A program made the position numbers and the translations under genes. DNA of 41,845 nucleotides from an uncultured Planctomycetaceae bacterium (lineage in GTDB: Bacteria > Planctomycetota > Planctomycetia > Planctomycetales > Planctomycetaceae): the NCBI GenBank assembly GCA_903924405.1, contig CAIYBH010000264.1, positions 1-41,845 of the forward strand, written 5' to 3'. A model generated the notes under the pieces. The model saw only the letters and a program-made list of their open reading frames with translations. It searched no databases and was not told where the DNA came from. This document shows, one piece after another, positions 32,605-41,845 of the stretch. Positions within the stretch are counted from its first letter, which is position 1, and every line of letters starts with the position of its first letter.

Positions 32605-33303
32605 TCAGGCTTCCCCCCGCAATCGGTCCAGCACCGAACGCGAAAAGCCCTGCACCAGAAACCGCTTTCCCGGCAACTCTTTCGCCCGCAACTGCAGGCC
32701 ACCCAACAGAACACGCTGGATCCCAAAGGTGCTCCCAATCACCACGCCAGCTCCCATGAGATAAACCCACGTGGGATAGACCGGGTTCATGCTGATCACA
32801 CAGTTCCAGCCAGCCCACGCCATCCAGAGCACCACCTCGCCGCCACGCCATACCAGACGACGGGAACGGCATAGAAACCCCAGCACGTGACACACCTGCC
32901 GCGATTGGGAAAAAAAGTACAGCAGACTGCCCAGCAACATCCCGGTCAGACCAGCGATGTAGTTGACAGCACTCAGGCTCCACGTGCCCCACAAGTCGCC
33001 AGCCGCCGTCACCACAAACAGCACAAAACCTCCCAGCAGAAAGTTCACCCCGGCGATCCGAAGGATCCCGTTGCCAGGCCCTGTCGTCGTCACGGAAAGA
33101 TAGAACGGGACCAGATTCGTGGCAACTCCCGTTACCAGGCACACTGCGGGCAACTGCACCACCTCACCACAGATAATTCCATCCTGCTCGCAGTCATAGC
33201 CGGCTCCAGGCAGCTCAGTTTCCCAACCCGGTGCACGTTCCCCCTGCTCGGCCGGCAGCCAGGGATCAAAATCATCCACTTCGGCGTCGTCACCTGCCTG
33301 CAT
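32605..33303 (-). CDS. four-pass membrane protein, tandem paralogue 1
   Basis: A 232-residue protein whose ATG at 33303 lies one base after the stop of the upstream coiled-coil gene (TGAGATG), so it belongs to that operon. It carries the family pattern: GIICGEVVQLPAVCLVTG in the head, CHVLGFLCRSR between membrane segments two and three, and LRAKELPGKRFLVQGFSR near the end. The hydrophobic segments include VNFLLGGFVLFVVTAAGDL and YIAGLTGMLLGSLLYFF. It is the most diverged of the three copies, keeping the CL.TG and FLVxGF cores. Function unknown. Confidence 0.82.
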   Translation of the reverse strand: MQAGDDAEVDDFDPWLPAEQGERAPGWETELPGAGYDCEQDGIICGEVVQLPAVCLVTGVATNLVPFYLSVTTTGPGNGILRIAGVNFLLGGFVLFVVTAAGDLWGTWSLSAVNYIAGLTGMLLGSLLYFFSQSRQVCHVLGFLCRSRRLVWRGGEVVLWMAWAGWNCVISMNPVYPTWVYLMGAGVVIGSTFGIQRVLLGGLQLRAKELPGKRFLVQGFSRSVLDRLRGEA

Positions 33304-33304
33304 C

Positions 33305-35230
33305 TCACGGCCCCTCAGCCTGCTTCGCCAACTCCTTTGTGGTCTCAATCAGTTTCTGCTGCCGAGCCGACAATTCCTGAATCTGCTTCAGCAGCGAATC
33401 CCGCTTCGATGCTTCCGCGTTCGGAATCAGTTCATCCACCTGCTTCGTACGACGATTCACCTGCAACTGCATGTTCTTCAGAACCTTGATCTCCGCCATC
33501 AACTCCACCAGTCGCGACTGCTTCTGCGCTCCCTGCTGCGACTGCGTCGACTGCTGACGATTCTGATTCTTCATGTCCTGCATCTCTTTCTGAGTCGTCT
33601 CAATCAGCTGCTTCAGCGCTTCCAGAATGTCCTTCTGAACCGACTGAGTCAGCTCCGTGACATTGGATTTCTGCAACCACCCACTCACGGACTGCATGTC
33701 CGCCTCGATGTCTTCCACCGCCAGCAGAATCGCCACGGAGGAACCATCCTCACGCAGCAACGTGACCGTCTGAGTACACTCCCGAGCCAGCTCGGTCTGC
33801 TGTTGCGCCAGTTCACGACAACGACTGTACGACAGATCCAGCCAGTCCTTCTGCGGAGTCGCAGCCAGGGCCAGCGTGCCTTCATGGATCTGAGTCTCCA
33901 GCAACAACATCCGCTGAAAACGCGCTTCCAGAGACGCCAGAATCATCTCCTTCTCTTCCTCCCGCAGCTGCCGTAACTCTTCCTCCAGTTTTTCCACCGC
34001 ACTCTGCAACTCCTCCATCGCCTGATCTTCCGCCTTCAACGCCTCCTGACGCTGCTGCTGCTTCAGGGCCTCCAGTGCCTCTTCCATCTGCTCCTTCGCA
34101 CGTTCCAACTCGTCTTTACCCGGTGTCTGCTGCTGTTTCGAAGGCGAATTTCCTGAGGATTTCCCGGCTGGCTCGCCCCCGGCCTTTTTAGATTTGCTGC
34201 CGGATTTGCTTCCCGCGGAACCCGGGGATTTGCCCGACTTACTGTCCGATTTGCTTCCTGATTTCTGGTCGTTCCCACCCGACGATTTTTCGGCATTTTC
34301 AGGAGCCTTTGCGGACTCTGGGCGGTCGCCCGATTTCTCGGCCCCCTTCTGCTTTTCGTCACCCGGCTGTCCCGATTTCCCGGCCTTTGATTTCTCGTCG
34401 CCCGACTTCCCCGCAGCCCCCTTCTGTTCGGCCTCAGACGGCTCTGAGCCCGATTTGCCGGCGTCATTCGATGGAGAATCGCCCTTGTTCTGCTCCGATT
34501 TCGGCATATTCTCAGCCGAGGAATCGCCCTGCTTTTCCTGAGAATCCGCAGGCGCGTCGCTCGATTTCTGTTGCTCTTCACCGGGGGCATTCTCTTCCGG
34601 CATGGCCTCAGAATCCGTTGCTGTCCCGTCGTTTTCACGAATCTCCTGCAGCAGCTTGTCAGTCCCCTCCATCGCCCGCTGCTGACCCGGAGCCGCATTG
34701 GAGGGCGCCGGCGAATTCTGAGTGGCCGCGCGCGTCGATCGCTGCTCCGCAATGACCGTCTTCACGTCCTTCAACAGCCCGTTCAGCCGCTCACGCTCCT
34801 TCTCCACACTGCTCCGCCGATCTTCACTCTGCATCAGCTTCAGCAGACTCTGCAGGCTCTCCATCACCTCCGCCTGCTTTTCAGAAGCCGCGCCCAGATC
34901 GCCCGCACTCAACAACTCCACCGCCTTCTCAATGTCCTCCTTCAGCAGATCCTCACGCCCCTTGCCCAGCGCTCGCCGCAACAGATCCGCGCGCTCCGGA
35001 TCCTGACGCGCCATAATGTCGGCCATCTGCATCAGCATGCGCTCGAACCGCGCATACCGCCCACTGATCGCCAACTGCTCGTCTCGCAGCTCTCCCGGAG
35101 TCTTCGGGGGCACGGCAGGCGGATCCTGCGGCTCTTTCCATGGCACCACCGCCATCGACCATTGGCTGACGCACAGTATGGCTCCTATCAGTCCGGCCAG
35201 AGTTCGCATTACCATGCTCCATGGTCTCAT
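33305..35230 (-). CDS. exported coiled-coil protein with a KSG-rich low-complexity centre
   Basis: A 641-residue protein whose ATG (35230) overlaps the stop of the upstream gene (ATGA). Near the N-terminus MRTLAGLIGAILCVSQWSMA is a signal peptide or anchor. Residues about 35-165 are helical (MLMQMADIMARQDPERADLL). Residues about 165-368 are low complexity, with many KSG/SGDEK units. The rest is a long coiled coil (AMEELQSAVEKLEEELRQLR, EALKQLIETTQKEMQDMKNQ). Together with its neighbour at 35227 it mirrors, as two proteins, the layout of the 1484-residue protein: membrane/Ig part, low-complexity linker, helical tail. Probably an envelope complex; no enzymatic motif. Confidence 0.82.
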   Translation of the reverse strand: MRPWSMVMRTLAGLIGAILCVSQWSMAVVPWKEPQDPPAVPPKTPGELRDEQLAISGRYARFERMLMQMADIMARQDPERADLLRRALGKGREDLLKEDIEKAVELLSAGDLGAASEKQAEVMESLQSLLKLMQSEDRRSSVEKERERLNGLLKDVKTVIAEQRSTRAATQNSPAPSNAAPGQQRAMEGTDKLLQEIRENDGTATDSEAMPEENAPGEEQQKSSDAPADSQEKQGDSSAENMPKSEQNKGDSPSNDAGKSGSEPSEAEQKGAAGKSGDEKSKAGKSGQPGDEKQKGAEKSGDRPESAKAPENAEKSSGGNDQKSGSKSDSKSGKSPGSAGSKSGSKSKKAGGEPAGKSSGNSPSKQQQTPGKDELERAKEQMEEALEALKQQQRQEALKAEDQAMEELQSAVEKLEEELRQLREEEKEMILASLEARFQRMLLLETQIHEGTLALAATPQKDWLDLSYSRCRELAQQQTELARECTQTVTLLREDGSSVAILLAVEDIEADMQSVSGWLQKSNVTELTQSVQKDILEALKQLIETTQKEMQDMKNQNRQQSTQSQQGAQKQSRLVELMAEIKVLKNMQLQVNRRTKQVDELIPNAEASKRDSLLKQIQELSARQQKLIETTKELAKQAEGP

Positions 35231-37704
35231 TTCAGAAGGTCTTCAAACAACTGATTCTTCTGCAGCTTCCTGGTTTCGTCGAGCACTTTCTTCTGTTCGT
35301 CTGACAACTGCTTCAGGTCCCGCAGGGCCTCATGAAACTCAGCCAGATCCCGTACGTTCTCCAGAATCGCTCGCAGTGACGCAACCACAGCCGCCACGTC
35401 TGTCTCAGCCTGCTGCACCAGCACTTTCACAGGACGCTTTTCCGCAGCGGCCGCTCGAAATGCTCCCGTGGCCCGATCCGCACGAGGCAGCTCGTTACTG
35501 ATCACTGCTCCCAACGGATCCAGAATCCCCGCCTGCATCGTTTCGGCATTGTGCAGCGGAATCGCATTGTTGATCAACTGGCGCCGAATCTCCTCAAAGG
35601 CTTCCAGCACCGCACTCAACTCATTCGCCTGCCGCCGCAGACTGTTGCTGCTGCGAGTTCCGCATGTGGCCAGACTAATGACGTCTTCCGGCGCGGCCGC
35701 CGCCGCACTCTCCACGCGACTGGCCACTTCCCCATGAAAATTCAAGTCCTTCCGCACGTCCTCCAGCTGCGCAATGATCTCTTCAAACCTCGCCCTGAGC
35801 GCAATCTCCCGGGTGTACAGCAGCGAAAGTAACTCGTCATCACTGACAATCCGGAATGGCAGGGGCGCACTGCGCGTAATACCCGGACCGGGTTCCGGAT
35901 TGCCGTCCGCCGCAATGACAGTCAGCGTCAACGACTGCCCTTCCGACAATTCCAGTGGCTGCACTTCGAAATACTCAAACGGCTCTGCCTCGTCCCGCTG
36001 CAGAGTCACCTCGGTGGAACCAACCGCCACCGCCGCTCGCAGAGGCCGGGGACGCCAGCCGGTCTCGTCATCCACCTGAAACTCAAAACCCACCGACTGC
36101 AACCCATAGTCGTCCCGAACACGACCAGCCACCGGAATCCGTGCCCGCCGTGTCACCGAATTCCCGATCCCCGTCATCTGAGCCACCACCACCGGCGGCG
36201 CATCCGGAATCCCGGCCACCCGCAGCGTCTCCGGACTGGCAGACATCACGTTGTCCATGTCATGCAGAAAAAATCGCAGGCTCGTGTTGGACGTAATCCT
36301 CAAATCCCCGTCCGCTGTCAACACCCCTTCCGCGCTCCCACCACCCGATGCAGTCTCCTGCGTCTCCACGGCAGCAGCAGCACTTGCCTCAGCGGTCGCT
36401 GCACCTCGAACACTCTCAGTTCCGTCCCCGGGCCCATTGCCAGCCAGCATAAAACCCACGGACAAACTGCGACCATCCGCAGCCACCAGCGGTCGCGACA
36501 GCGATTGCAGCGGCGTTCCATCGGTTAGCCGGACCACCGTCTGCTGACGATCCCCGAAGACCTCAAACCGCTCCGTCACAATCCGCGCACTCTGCAGCGA
36601 TTTCGCGGCCACGGCCGTCAGATAAAACCGAGTCCCCTCGGGCAAGGGGATCTCACTGCCCGTCACCACCAGCGTCGATTCACGCGACTGATTCCAGCCC
36701 GTGTACTCCGGATACACACACTTCAACTGAATCGCGTCCAGCCCCGGTGTGTCCACCACATCCACTCGCCACGGAACCCGCGAACGAAAATCTCCCGCCA
36801 ATACCTCCAGCTCCACAGGTTCACGCAACTGAGTGATCACAAATCGATAGGTGCGCGGGGACGATTGAGAAACCCAGGCACGGCTGCGACTGCCGTCCGC
36901 ACGCAGCACATCCACCCGAATTCGATCCGGAACACGCCACGCCTGCGGCCCATCCGGGGGCACAGAAAACTCCAGCTCCAGATCCGCCGATCGCGGATGC
37001 CGATACACAGGCTGCAGTGACTCGGCGGAAAACTCCACTCGGCGGTCACCAGGCTGCGCAATCACTGTGGCCACGATGTCCGTGGTCCGCACCCGATACA
37101 CATCCCGACACAACACAAACGCATTCCACCAGCGAACCGCCAGTTGCGGCTGAATGACCAGCGGAATCAGCACCGACAACAACAGACTGCCGGCCACCAG
37201 CCAGAGCATTCGCAGCGGTCGCGTATCAAACAGCTCCGCACAACGGACTCGCCCCGCCAGAACTTCAGCCTCCGCAATCGAACGCTGCAGCATCACCTGC
37301 GACAACGGCCCCTCCAGCGGTAACCCACCCGTCGATTCGACGGTCGTGACCAGCCGATCCTGAAACTCCGGAAAACGCCGCTCAATCAGCAGGGCAACAT
37401 CCGCATCACGGATGCGACGCACCAACGGCACAATCACCCGCCGCACACCCAGCCACACCGCCCCGCTGACCATCACCAGCAACAGAATCACTCGCAGCCC
37501 CGGCGGCAACTCCAGATACTGCAGCAAAAACCAACCGGTCTCCAGTCCCAGAGTCCCCCAGAAGACGGCAATCGCACAGCTGAGACTGAATAACACACCA
37601 CTCAGCAGCGAATCCCGGCGAATGCGGAAACGCACCTGACGCAGCAGCCCCCGAATTGCCGGAGGCAGAGCAAGACGCACGGACGTTGGTGAAGTCGCAG
37701 ACAT
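35227..37704 (-). CDS. large membrane protein, DUF4175-like, first gene of the envelope operon
   Basis: An 825-residue protein. The N-terminal 200 residues hold three membrane segments ([56 protein letters not shown]) with [14 protein letters not shown] between the second and third, paralleling ARVLDQSHADPDGSLLTLVD of the 1484-residue protein. Beta-rich, Ig-like stretches follow ([46 protein letters not shown]), then a helical end ([20 protein letters not shown]). The YxGxxxxRE and RDDYGL elements are typical of this planctomycete family, whose role is unknown. The ATG at 37704 is preferred over 37794 on sequence quality, with only a weak ribosome site. Confidence 0.82.
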   Translation of the reverse strand: MSATSPTSVRLALPPAIRGLLRQVRFRIRRDSLLSGVLFSLSCAIAVFWGTLGLETGWFLLQYLELPPGLRVILLLVMVSGAVWLGVRRVIVPLVRRIRDADVALLIERRFPEFQDRLVTTVESTGGLPLEGPLSQVMLQRSIAEAEVLAGRVRCAELFDTRPLRMLWLVAGSLLLSVLIPLVIQPQLAVRWWNAFVLCRDVYRVRTTDIVATVIAQPGDRRVEFSAESLQPVYRHPRSADLELEFSVPPDGPQAWRVPDRIRVDVLRADGSRSRAWVSQSSPRTYRFVITQLREPVELEVLAGDFRSRVPWRVDVVDTPGLDAIQLKCVYPEYTGWNQSRESTLVVTGSEIPLPEGTRFYLTAVAAKSLQSARIVTERFEVFGDRQQTVVRLTDGTPLQSLSRPLVAADGRSLSVGFMLAGNGPGDGTESVRGAATAEASAAAAVETQETASGGGSAEGVLTADGDLRITSNTSLRFFLHDMDNVMSASPETLRVAGIPDAPPVVVAQMTGIGNSVTRRARIPVAGRVRDDYGLQSVGFEFQVDDETGWRPRPLRAAVAVGSTEVTLQRDEAEPFEYFEVQPLELSEGQSLTLTVIAADGNPEPGPGITRSAPLPFRIVSDDELLSLLYTREIALRARFEEIIAQLEDVRKDLNFHGEVASRVESAAAAAPEDVISLATCGTRSSNSLRRQANELSAVLEAFEEIRRQLINNAIPLHNAETMQAGILDPLGAVISNELPRADRATGAFRAAAAEKRPVKVLVQQAETDVAAVVASLRAILENVRDLAEFHEALRDLKQLSDEQKKVLDETRKLQKNQLFEDLLK

Positions 37705-38078
37705 GGCAGCAACAGATTCCGATTCCGGGTGATGAGTCGCCGTGTGAGCCCCGTTGGTACAGCCCGCCCCACACTCGCAACCGACAGACGACAAACGACG
37801 GCCAGCCGCCTACCGTTGCCCGATCGCTAAGCTCCGAACAACGCCCATGGCGGCCGCAGTCTACTCGGTTTGACACTCAGACTGTAGGCAGAATTAACAA
37901 ATCGACCGGATTGCATGGAATGACTGACCCCGGGAAAACTGACAGCCACCCCGGATCACCCGCCCGGAACACTGTTCCTGATGGCACTTCTCTGCTAGAT
38001 TATCGCGTTTTTCCACAAGACTTCTCGTCGTCTCTGTGGCTTCGTTCCCCGACGTCTTTCCTGCGACTGCGATTGCTC
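37705..38078. other. divergent intergenic region between the envelope operon and guaA
   Basis: About 375 bases. A plus-strand frame in phase with guaA continues up to 37656 but its residues are low quality and it overlaps the minus-strand gene, so it is taken as untranslated. Promoters for both directions are expected here but no convincing hexamers or inverted repeats were found. No guanine-riboswitch (purine) fold was recognised before guaA. Confidence 0.45.
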
Positions 38079-39686
38079 ATGGCTGGTTCCGGCAGTGCGG
38101 CCACATCCGCTCACACCTCATCCACCTCCCCCGTAGCATCCACCAACGAACTCGTGCTCGTGATGGACTTCGGCTCACAAACCGCACAACTGATCGCTCG
38201 ACGCGTCCGCGAACAGAATGTCTTCTGCCAGATCGTGCGCCACACCCTCACCGCCGATCGCATCCGACAACTCAACCCCAAAGGTCTGATCCTCTCCGGT
38301 GGACCCGCCAGCGTCTACAGCCCGGGTGCCCCCAAAGTTGATCCCGCCATCTTCGAACTCGGTATCCCCGTCCTCGGTATCTGCTACGGCATGCAGCTCA
38401 CCTGCCACACCCTCGGCGGAAGAATCCTGCCCGCACATTCCCGCGAATTCGGTCGCGCTCCCTGCCACCAGCTGCCCGGTACTTCCAACCCCCTCTTCGA
38501 CGAAATCCCGCCCACGTTCACGGCGTGGATGAGCCACGGCGATCAGGTCGAATCACTCACCGGCGAATTCCAACCCCTCGCGTCCACGTCCACCTGCCCC
38601 AATGCCGCCGTCCGACATCGCGACCGACAGATCTTCGGGCTCCAGTTCCACCCCGAAGTCACTCACACCGAATTCGGCGGACAACTGCTGGCCAATTTCG
38701 TTCGCAAAATCTGCGGCTGCCACGGGACATGGCAAATCAGCTCTCTCATCGAACAACAGAAACAACGCATCCGCGATGTCGTCGGGACCGATCGCGTCAT
38801 CTGCGGGCTCTCCGGTGGCGTCGATTCCTCCGTGGTGGCCGCCCTCATCTCCGAAGCCATCGGTGACCAGTTGTCCTGCATCTTCGTCGACAACGGACTC
38901 CTGCGCAAAGACGAACGCCAGCAGGTCGAAGAACAATTCTCCCGTCACTTCCGCACCGACCTGCACGTCGTTGATGCCTCCGAACGTTTCCTCTCCGAAC
39001 TGGCCGGCGTCTCAGACCCCCAGCAAAAACGAAAAATCATCGGACGCGTCTTCATCGAAGTCTTTCGCGATGAAGCCAAGTCCATTCCCAATGCCCGCTT
39101 CCTCGCCCAGGGGACACTCTATCCCGATGTGATCGAAAGCGGGGCCAATCCCGATGGTCCCGCTGCCACCATCAAGTCCCACCACAATGTCGGTGGTCTG
39201 CCCGATGAACTCGGTTTCGAACTCATTGAACCCCTGCGCGACCTCTTCAAAGACGAAGTCCGACGGATGGGCGAACAACTCGGACTGCCCGAAGCCATGG
39301 TCTGGCGACACCCGTTCCCTGGCCCCGGGCTCGCCGTCCGCTGCCTCGGCGCCGTCTCCGATGATCGACTCCGCATCCTCCGCGATGCCGACGCCATCCT
39401 CATCGACGAACTCTGCAAAGCCAATCTCTACCGCGAGATCCAGCAGGCTTTCGTCGTGCTCCTGCCCGTGCAGTCCGTCGGCGTCATGGGTGATGATCGC
39501 ACGTACGAAAACGTCGCCGCCGTCCGCGCTGTCCGCACAGAAGATTTTATGACCGCCGACTGGTACCCGTTCCCCTGGGATGTCCTCGGCAAAATCTCCA
39601 CTCGCATCATCAACTCCGTCCGCGGGATCAATCGCGTCGTCTATGACGTCAGCTCCAAACCCCCCGCAACAATCGAATGGGAGTAA
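38079..39686 (+). CDS. guaA: GMP synthase (glutamine-hydrolysing)
   Basis: Converts XMP, ATP and glutamine to GMP in the cytoplasm. A 535-residue two-domain enzyme. The N-terminal class I glutamine amidotransferase has [16 protein letters not shown] with catalytic Cys102 and [15 protein letters not shown] with the His and Glu. The ATP-pyrophosphatase domain follows with [18 protein letters not shown] at about 240, and the C-terminal dimerisation domain ends [20 protein letters not shown], as in all GuaA. Two ATGs are possible: 38079, giving a 20-residue Ser/Thr/Ala-rich leader, or 38163 directly before DFGSQ. Neither has a strong ribosome site. The cinA-like gene begins three bases after its stop. 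Confidence 0.96.
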   Translation: MAGSGSAATSAHTSSTSPVASTNELVLVMDFGSQTAQLIARRVREQNVFCQIVRHTLTADRIRQLNPKGLILSGGPASVYSPGAPKVDPAIFELGIPVLGICYGMQLTCHTLGGRILPAHSREFGRAPCHQLPGTSNPLFDEIPPTFTAWMSHGDQVESLTGEFQPLASTSTCPNAAVRHRDRQIFGLQFHPEVTHTEFGGQLLANFVRKICGCHGTWQISSLIEQQKQRIRDVVGTDRVICGLSGGVDSSVVAALISEAIGDQLSCIFVDNGLLRKDERQQVEEQFSRHFRTDLHVVDASERFLSELAGVSDPQQKRKIIGRVFIEVFRDEAKSIPNARFLAQGTLYPDVIESGANPDGPAATIKSHHNVGGLPDELGFELIEPLRDLFKDEVRRMGEQLGLPEAMVWRHPFPGPGLAVRCLGAVSDDRLRILRDADAILIDELCKANLYREIQQAFVVLLPVQSVGVMGDDRTYENVAAVRAVRTEDFMTADWYPFPWDVLGKISTRIINSVRGINRVVYDVSSKPPATIEWE

Positions 39687-39688
39687 CC

Positions 39689-40939
39689 GTGGACGCCGAA
39701 ATCATCGCCATCGGGTCCGAACTGACCTGCGGCTCACGTCTCGATACCAACAGCCAGTGGCTCAGCCGGGAACTCGAAGCTCTCGGCTGGACCGTCGCCC
39801 GACACACCACAATCGCCGATGACAAAGCCGCCATCGTCGCCGAATTCCAGGCCGCCGCAATACGCTCCCATGTCGTCCTCATCACCGGTGGACTCGGCCC
39901 CACCCTCGATGACCTCACCCGCGAAGCGCTCGCCGACGCCTTTCACCAGAAACTCGTCCGCGATGAAGACTCACTGCTGCGCATTCAGGCGCTGTTCACG
40001 GCTCGTGGTCGCGTGATGCCGGAACGAAACCTCTGCCAGGCAGATCGGCCGGAATTCGCAGATGTCATTCCCAATCACTGCGGAACTGCCCCCGGAATCC
40101 TCATGCGCATTTCCCAGGCAGCAACTCATCACACCTGCCTGATCGCCGCCATGCCCGGTGTCCCCGCCGAAATGAAACCCATGTTCGAACAGCAGATCCG
40201 CCCCCATCTGCTGGCCAGCGGCATGCAACTCTGCCGAAAAGTCGTCCGCACCTTCGGCTACGGTGAATCAGAAGCCGAAAAAATGCTCGGCGACCTGACC
40301 GCACGAGGTCGTAATCCCGAAGTCGGTATCACCGCCAGCGAAGCCGTCATCTCCCTCTGGATCACCGCCCGCTCGCCCTCCCCCGAAACCGCCCTCCTGC
40401 TCTGCGAACAAACCGAACAGCAGATCCGCGAACGACTCGGACACGCCGTCTACGGTGATGGCGATGCCGAACTCCATGACGTCGTCGCCGGGTTACTGCA
40501 GATGCGCAACGAACAAGTCGCACTCCTCGAAGGAGCGACCACCGGCGGTCAACTCGCCCTGTGGATGACCGAACTGCAGGCCGCAGACACTGTTGTCGAA
40601 GAATCCCTGGTCATCCCCGGTGCCTGGGGCGATCCACACCACGACCTGCAAAGCCACACCCAACCGCCACTCGATCGCTGGGCCACCCTGATTCACGATA
40701 TGATCCCCGGCTACTTCAAGTGCCATCAGGCCGACTACCTGCTGCTCTCATCCCCGTTCCTCGATGAAACCACCCCCGTCGGTGTCACGATCCGCAAGGG
40801 ACTGGTGGCGATCGCCTGCCGAAATCAGGACGCCGTCGAACTTGTCGATGTCAGTATGTCCGGAAACCTCGCGATCTTCCGCCAACGCGCCGCAAGAACC
40901 GCCCTCAATCGTCTCCGCTTGCAGCTGCAGTCCCACTGA
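39689..40939 (+). CDS. cinA: CinA-family protein with degenerate C-terminal domain
   Basis: A 416-residue two-domain protein. The N-terminal COG1058/MoCF-like domain is intact: AEIIAIGSELTCGSRLDTNS, LITGGLGPTLDDLTREALAD and MPGVPAEMKPMF. In characterised relatives this domain hydrolyses ADP-ribose-type pyrophosphates. The C-terminal domain normally carries NMN deamidase activity with a Ser in AESCTGG. Here the corresponding stretch reads ALLEGATTGGQLALWMTEL, without that Ser, and GAWGDPHHDLQSH follows where the family has GGVVAYS-type sequence. The deamidase is therefore probably inactive. The GTG at 39689 is chosen because GGGAG at the end of guaA lies six bases upstream and the family begins directly with AEII. 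An ATG at 39677 overlapping guaA is the alternative. Confidence 0.88.
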   Translation: MDAEIIAIGSELTCGSRLDTNSQWLSRELEALGWTVARHTTIADDKAAIVAEFQAAAIRSHVVLITGGLGPTLDDLTREALADAFHQKLVRDEDSLLRIQALFTARGRVMPERNLCQADRPEFADVIPNHCGTAPGILMRISQAATHHTCLIAAMPGVPAEMKPMFEQQIRPHLLASGMQLCRKVVRTFGYGESEAEKMLGDLTARGRNPEVGITASEAVISLWITARSPSPETALLLCEQTEQQIRERLGHAVYGDGDAELHDVVAGLLQMRNEQVALLEGATTGGQLALWMTELQAADTVVEESLVIPGAWGDPHHDLQSHTQPPLDRWATLIHDMIPGYFKCHQADYLLLSSPFLDETTPVGVTIRKGLVAIACRNQDAVELVDVSMSGNLAIFRQRAARTALNRLRLQLQSH

Positions 40940-41148
40940 ACTTCGCCGGCTTCAACGACACCAGTCACTTTTCCTCCCGCCAAAACCTGCCACAATAACG
41001 ATGCCTGTAGTCGTCCAAATCGGATAGGTTCGCTTTCACTCAACCCCAACCCCGCAGTACACAACACCAGCGCAACCACGCTGCTGTCATTCTTGTCAGG
41101 TTCTCGCAACACCCTGCCCTACTCAGAGTCGCCTGGATCGTTTTTCAA

Positions 41149-41820
41149 ATGCTCAACCCCCGGCTGTACAAAAGTACCCGCGTCTATGACTTCTTCCTGA
41201 AGTCACTGGGGTACGAACGCAGTATTCATCGATTCCTCGGCAGCGTCGATCTGCAACCCCGCGATCACATGCAAATCCTTGATGCCGGCTGCGGCACCGG
41301 GATGCTGGGGCTGCATTTCCTCGAACGCTTTCCCTCCGCCACACTCACCGCGACCGATCTCGAATCCCGCTTTCTGACAACCACCCTGGACAATGCCCGT
41401 ATCCGTCAGATCGACCCGTCGCGCATCCGAGTCGGCGTCGCCGATATCTCACACCCCAGTCAACTGGTCACACCCGACGGCCAACTCGTGACTCTGCCAC
41501 AGAACCACTTTCACCTGATCTGCGTCGGCGCCGTCGTCGGCTATGCAAGCTCTACCGAAGACAGCCTGCGAGAACTCATACGAATGCTGGCACCCGGTGG
41601 AACCCTGATCAATCTGGAAATGAACGAAAGCCCCACCGGTCGCTTCATTTCCAAACGCTACCACTACGCCAACATTGCCCTCACACGCATGCAGCAAATC
41701 CTCCGGGAAGAAGGCTGCCAGGTCCGCATGACCCGCCTCAGCCTCGTTCACCTCCCCGCAAAATTCACCCGCGTCGCCATCATCGCCACCAAACCCCCAA
41801 AACCGACAACCGACAACTGA
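41149..41820 (+). CDS. class I SAM-dependent methyltransferase
   Basis: A 223-residue methyltransferase of unknown substrate. Motif I is QILDAGCGTGMLGLHFLE at about residue 42-60, an acidic motif II follows (LTATDLES), then VADISH and LRELIRMLAPGGTLINLEM (the usual PGG turn). After the core comes a helical end (ALTRMQQILREEGCQVRMTR), resembling small-molecule methyltransferases. The ATG at 41149 gives a normal N-terminus (MLNPRLYKSTRVYDFFLKSL). No ribosome site is obvious. The last residues, KPTTDN, and the stop codon fall inside a heptanucleotide repeat, so the C-terminus has been shaped by the repeat. Confidence 0.88.
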   Translation: MLNPRLYKSTRVYDFFLKSLGYERSIHRFLGSVDLQPRDHMQILDAGCGTGMLGLHFLERFPSATLTATDLESRFLTTTLDNARIRQIDPSRIRVGVADISHPSQLVTPDGQLVTLPQNHFHLICVGAVVGYASSTEDSLRELIRMLAPGGTLINLEMNESPTGRFISKRYHYANIALTRMQQILREEGCQVRMTRLSLVHLPAKFTRVAIIATKPPKPTTDN

Positions 41821-41845
41821 CAACTGACAACTGACAACTGACAAC
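41805..41845 (+). repeat. heptanucleotide tandem repeat (GACAACT), cut by the window end
   Basis: GACAACC, then GACAACT four times and a partial GACAAC, with period 7, from 41805 to the last base of the window. The TGA stop of the methyltransferase (41818-41820) lies inside it. The full number of units is unknown because the window ends within the array. Confidence 0.9.

Noticed and set aside
34571-35254. 227-codon plus-strand frame opposite the coiled-coil gene
   Set aside because: Leu/Arg/His-rich shadow of a Glu/Gln/Lys-rich gene, without a ribosome site.

Overview
The window looks like chromosomal DNA of a planctomycete (order Planctomycetales or a close relative). The assignment rests on gene content and style, not on a marker gene. 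Seen here are very long, low-complexity membrane-anchored proteins, an HTTM-domain protein with a small membrane partner, a leucine-rich-repeat protein with an Ala/Lys/Glu-rich tail, a DDTD-type (TiaS-like) protein, short minus-strand operons with ATGA overlaps, and repeats of the GGGAGGGCGAAG type. Coding density is moderate, with several 300-900 base gaps.

Layout. 1-365: remnant of an ISAs1-type transposase. 0.5-8.3 kb: housekeeping genes, namely hisD, an LRR/coiled-coil secreted protein with a strong terminator, cytidine deaminase, a TrmB-like methyltransferase overlapping a PdeM-like phosphoesterase, a coiled-coil zinc-ribbon protein with a possible 48-residue leader gene, a thioredoxin-fold protein and coaD. 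8.5-10.8 kb: HTTM protein and its membrane partner. 11.25-11.41 kb: a 159-bp MITE-like element. 11.7-13.0 kb: a membrane protein translationally coupled to a DDTD protein. 13.1-14.2 kb: a three-gene minus-strand operon, csrA, a LexA-like self-cleaving repressor and an unknown gene, with a palindrome-rich upstream region. 14.8-18.5 kb: two tandem dynamin-like GTPases. 19.2-24.6 kb: ispD, a second copy of the MITE-like element (160 bp), a YheT-type hydrolase, a tRNA-dihydrouridine synthase and a secreted C45-type acyltransferase. 25.2-37.7 kb: a large convergent envelope region. It holds a 1484-residue protein on the plus strand facing a minus-strand run made of an 825-residue relative, a coiled-coil/low-complexity partner and three tandem paralogous four-pass membrane proteins. 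38.1-41.8 kb: guaA, a CinA-family protein overlapping its end, and a methyltransferase that runs into a heptanucleotide repeat.

How the genes work together. Most conserved genes are independent housekeeping functions (histidine, isoprenoid, CoA and GMP synthesis, pyrimidine salvage, tRNA modification). The less ordinary parts are the csrA/LexA-like operon, which would join post-transcriptional control to a damage-type switch, the twin GTPases, and the 25-38 kb envelope region, whose two large membrane proteins share an architecture. The best structural find is the pair of 159/160-bp elements. They have matching ends and an internal block, lie in opposite orientation, and each is flanked by its own 8-9 bp direct repeat. 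No rRNA, convincing tRNA, CRISPR array or origin was seen.
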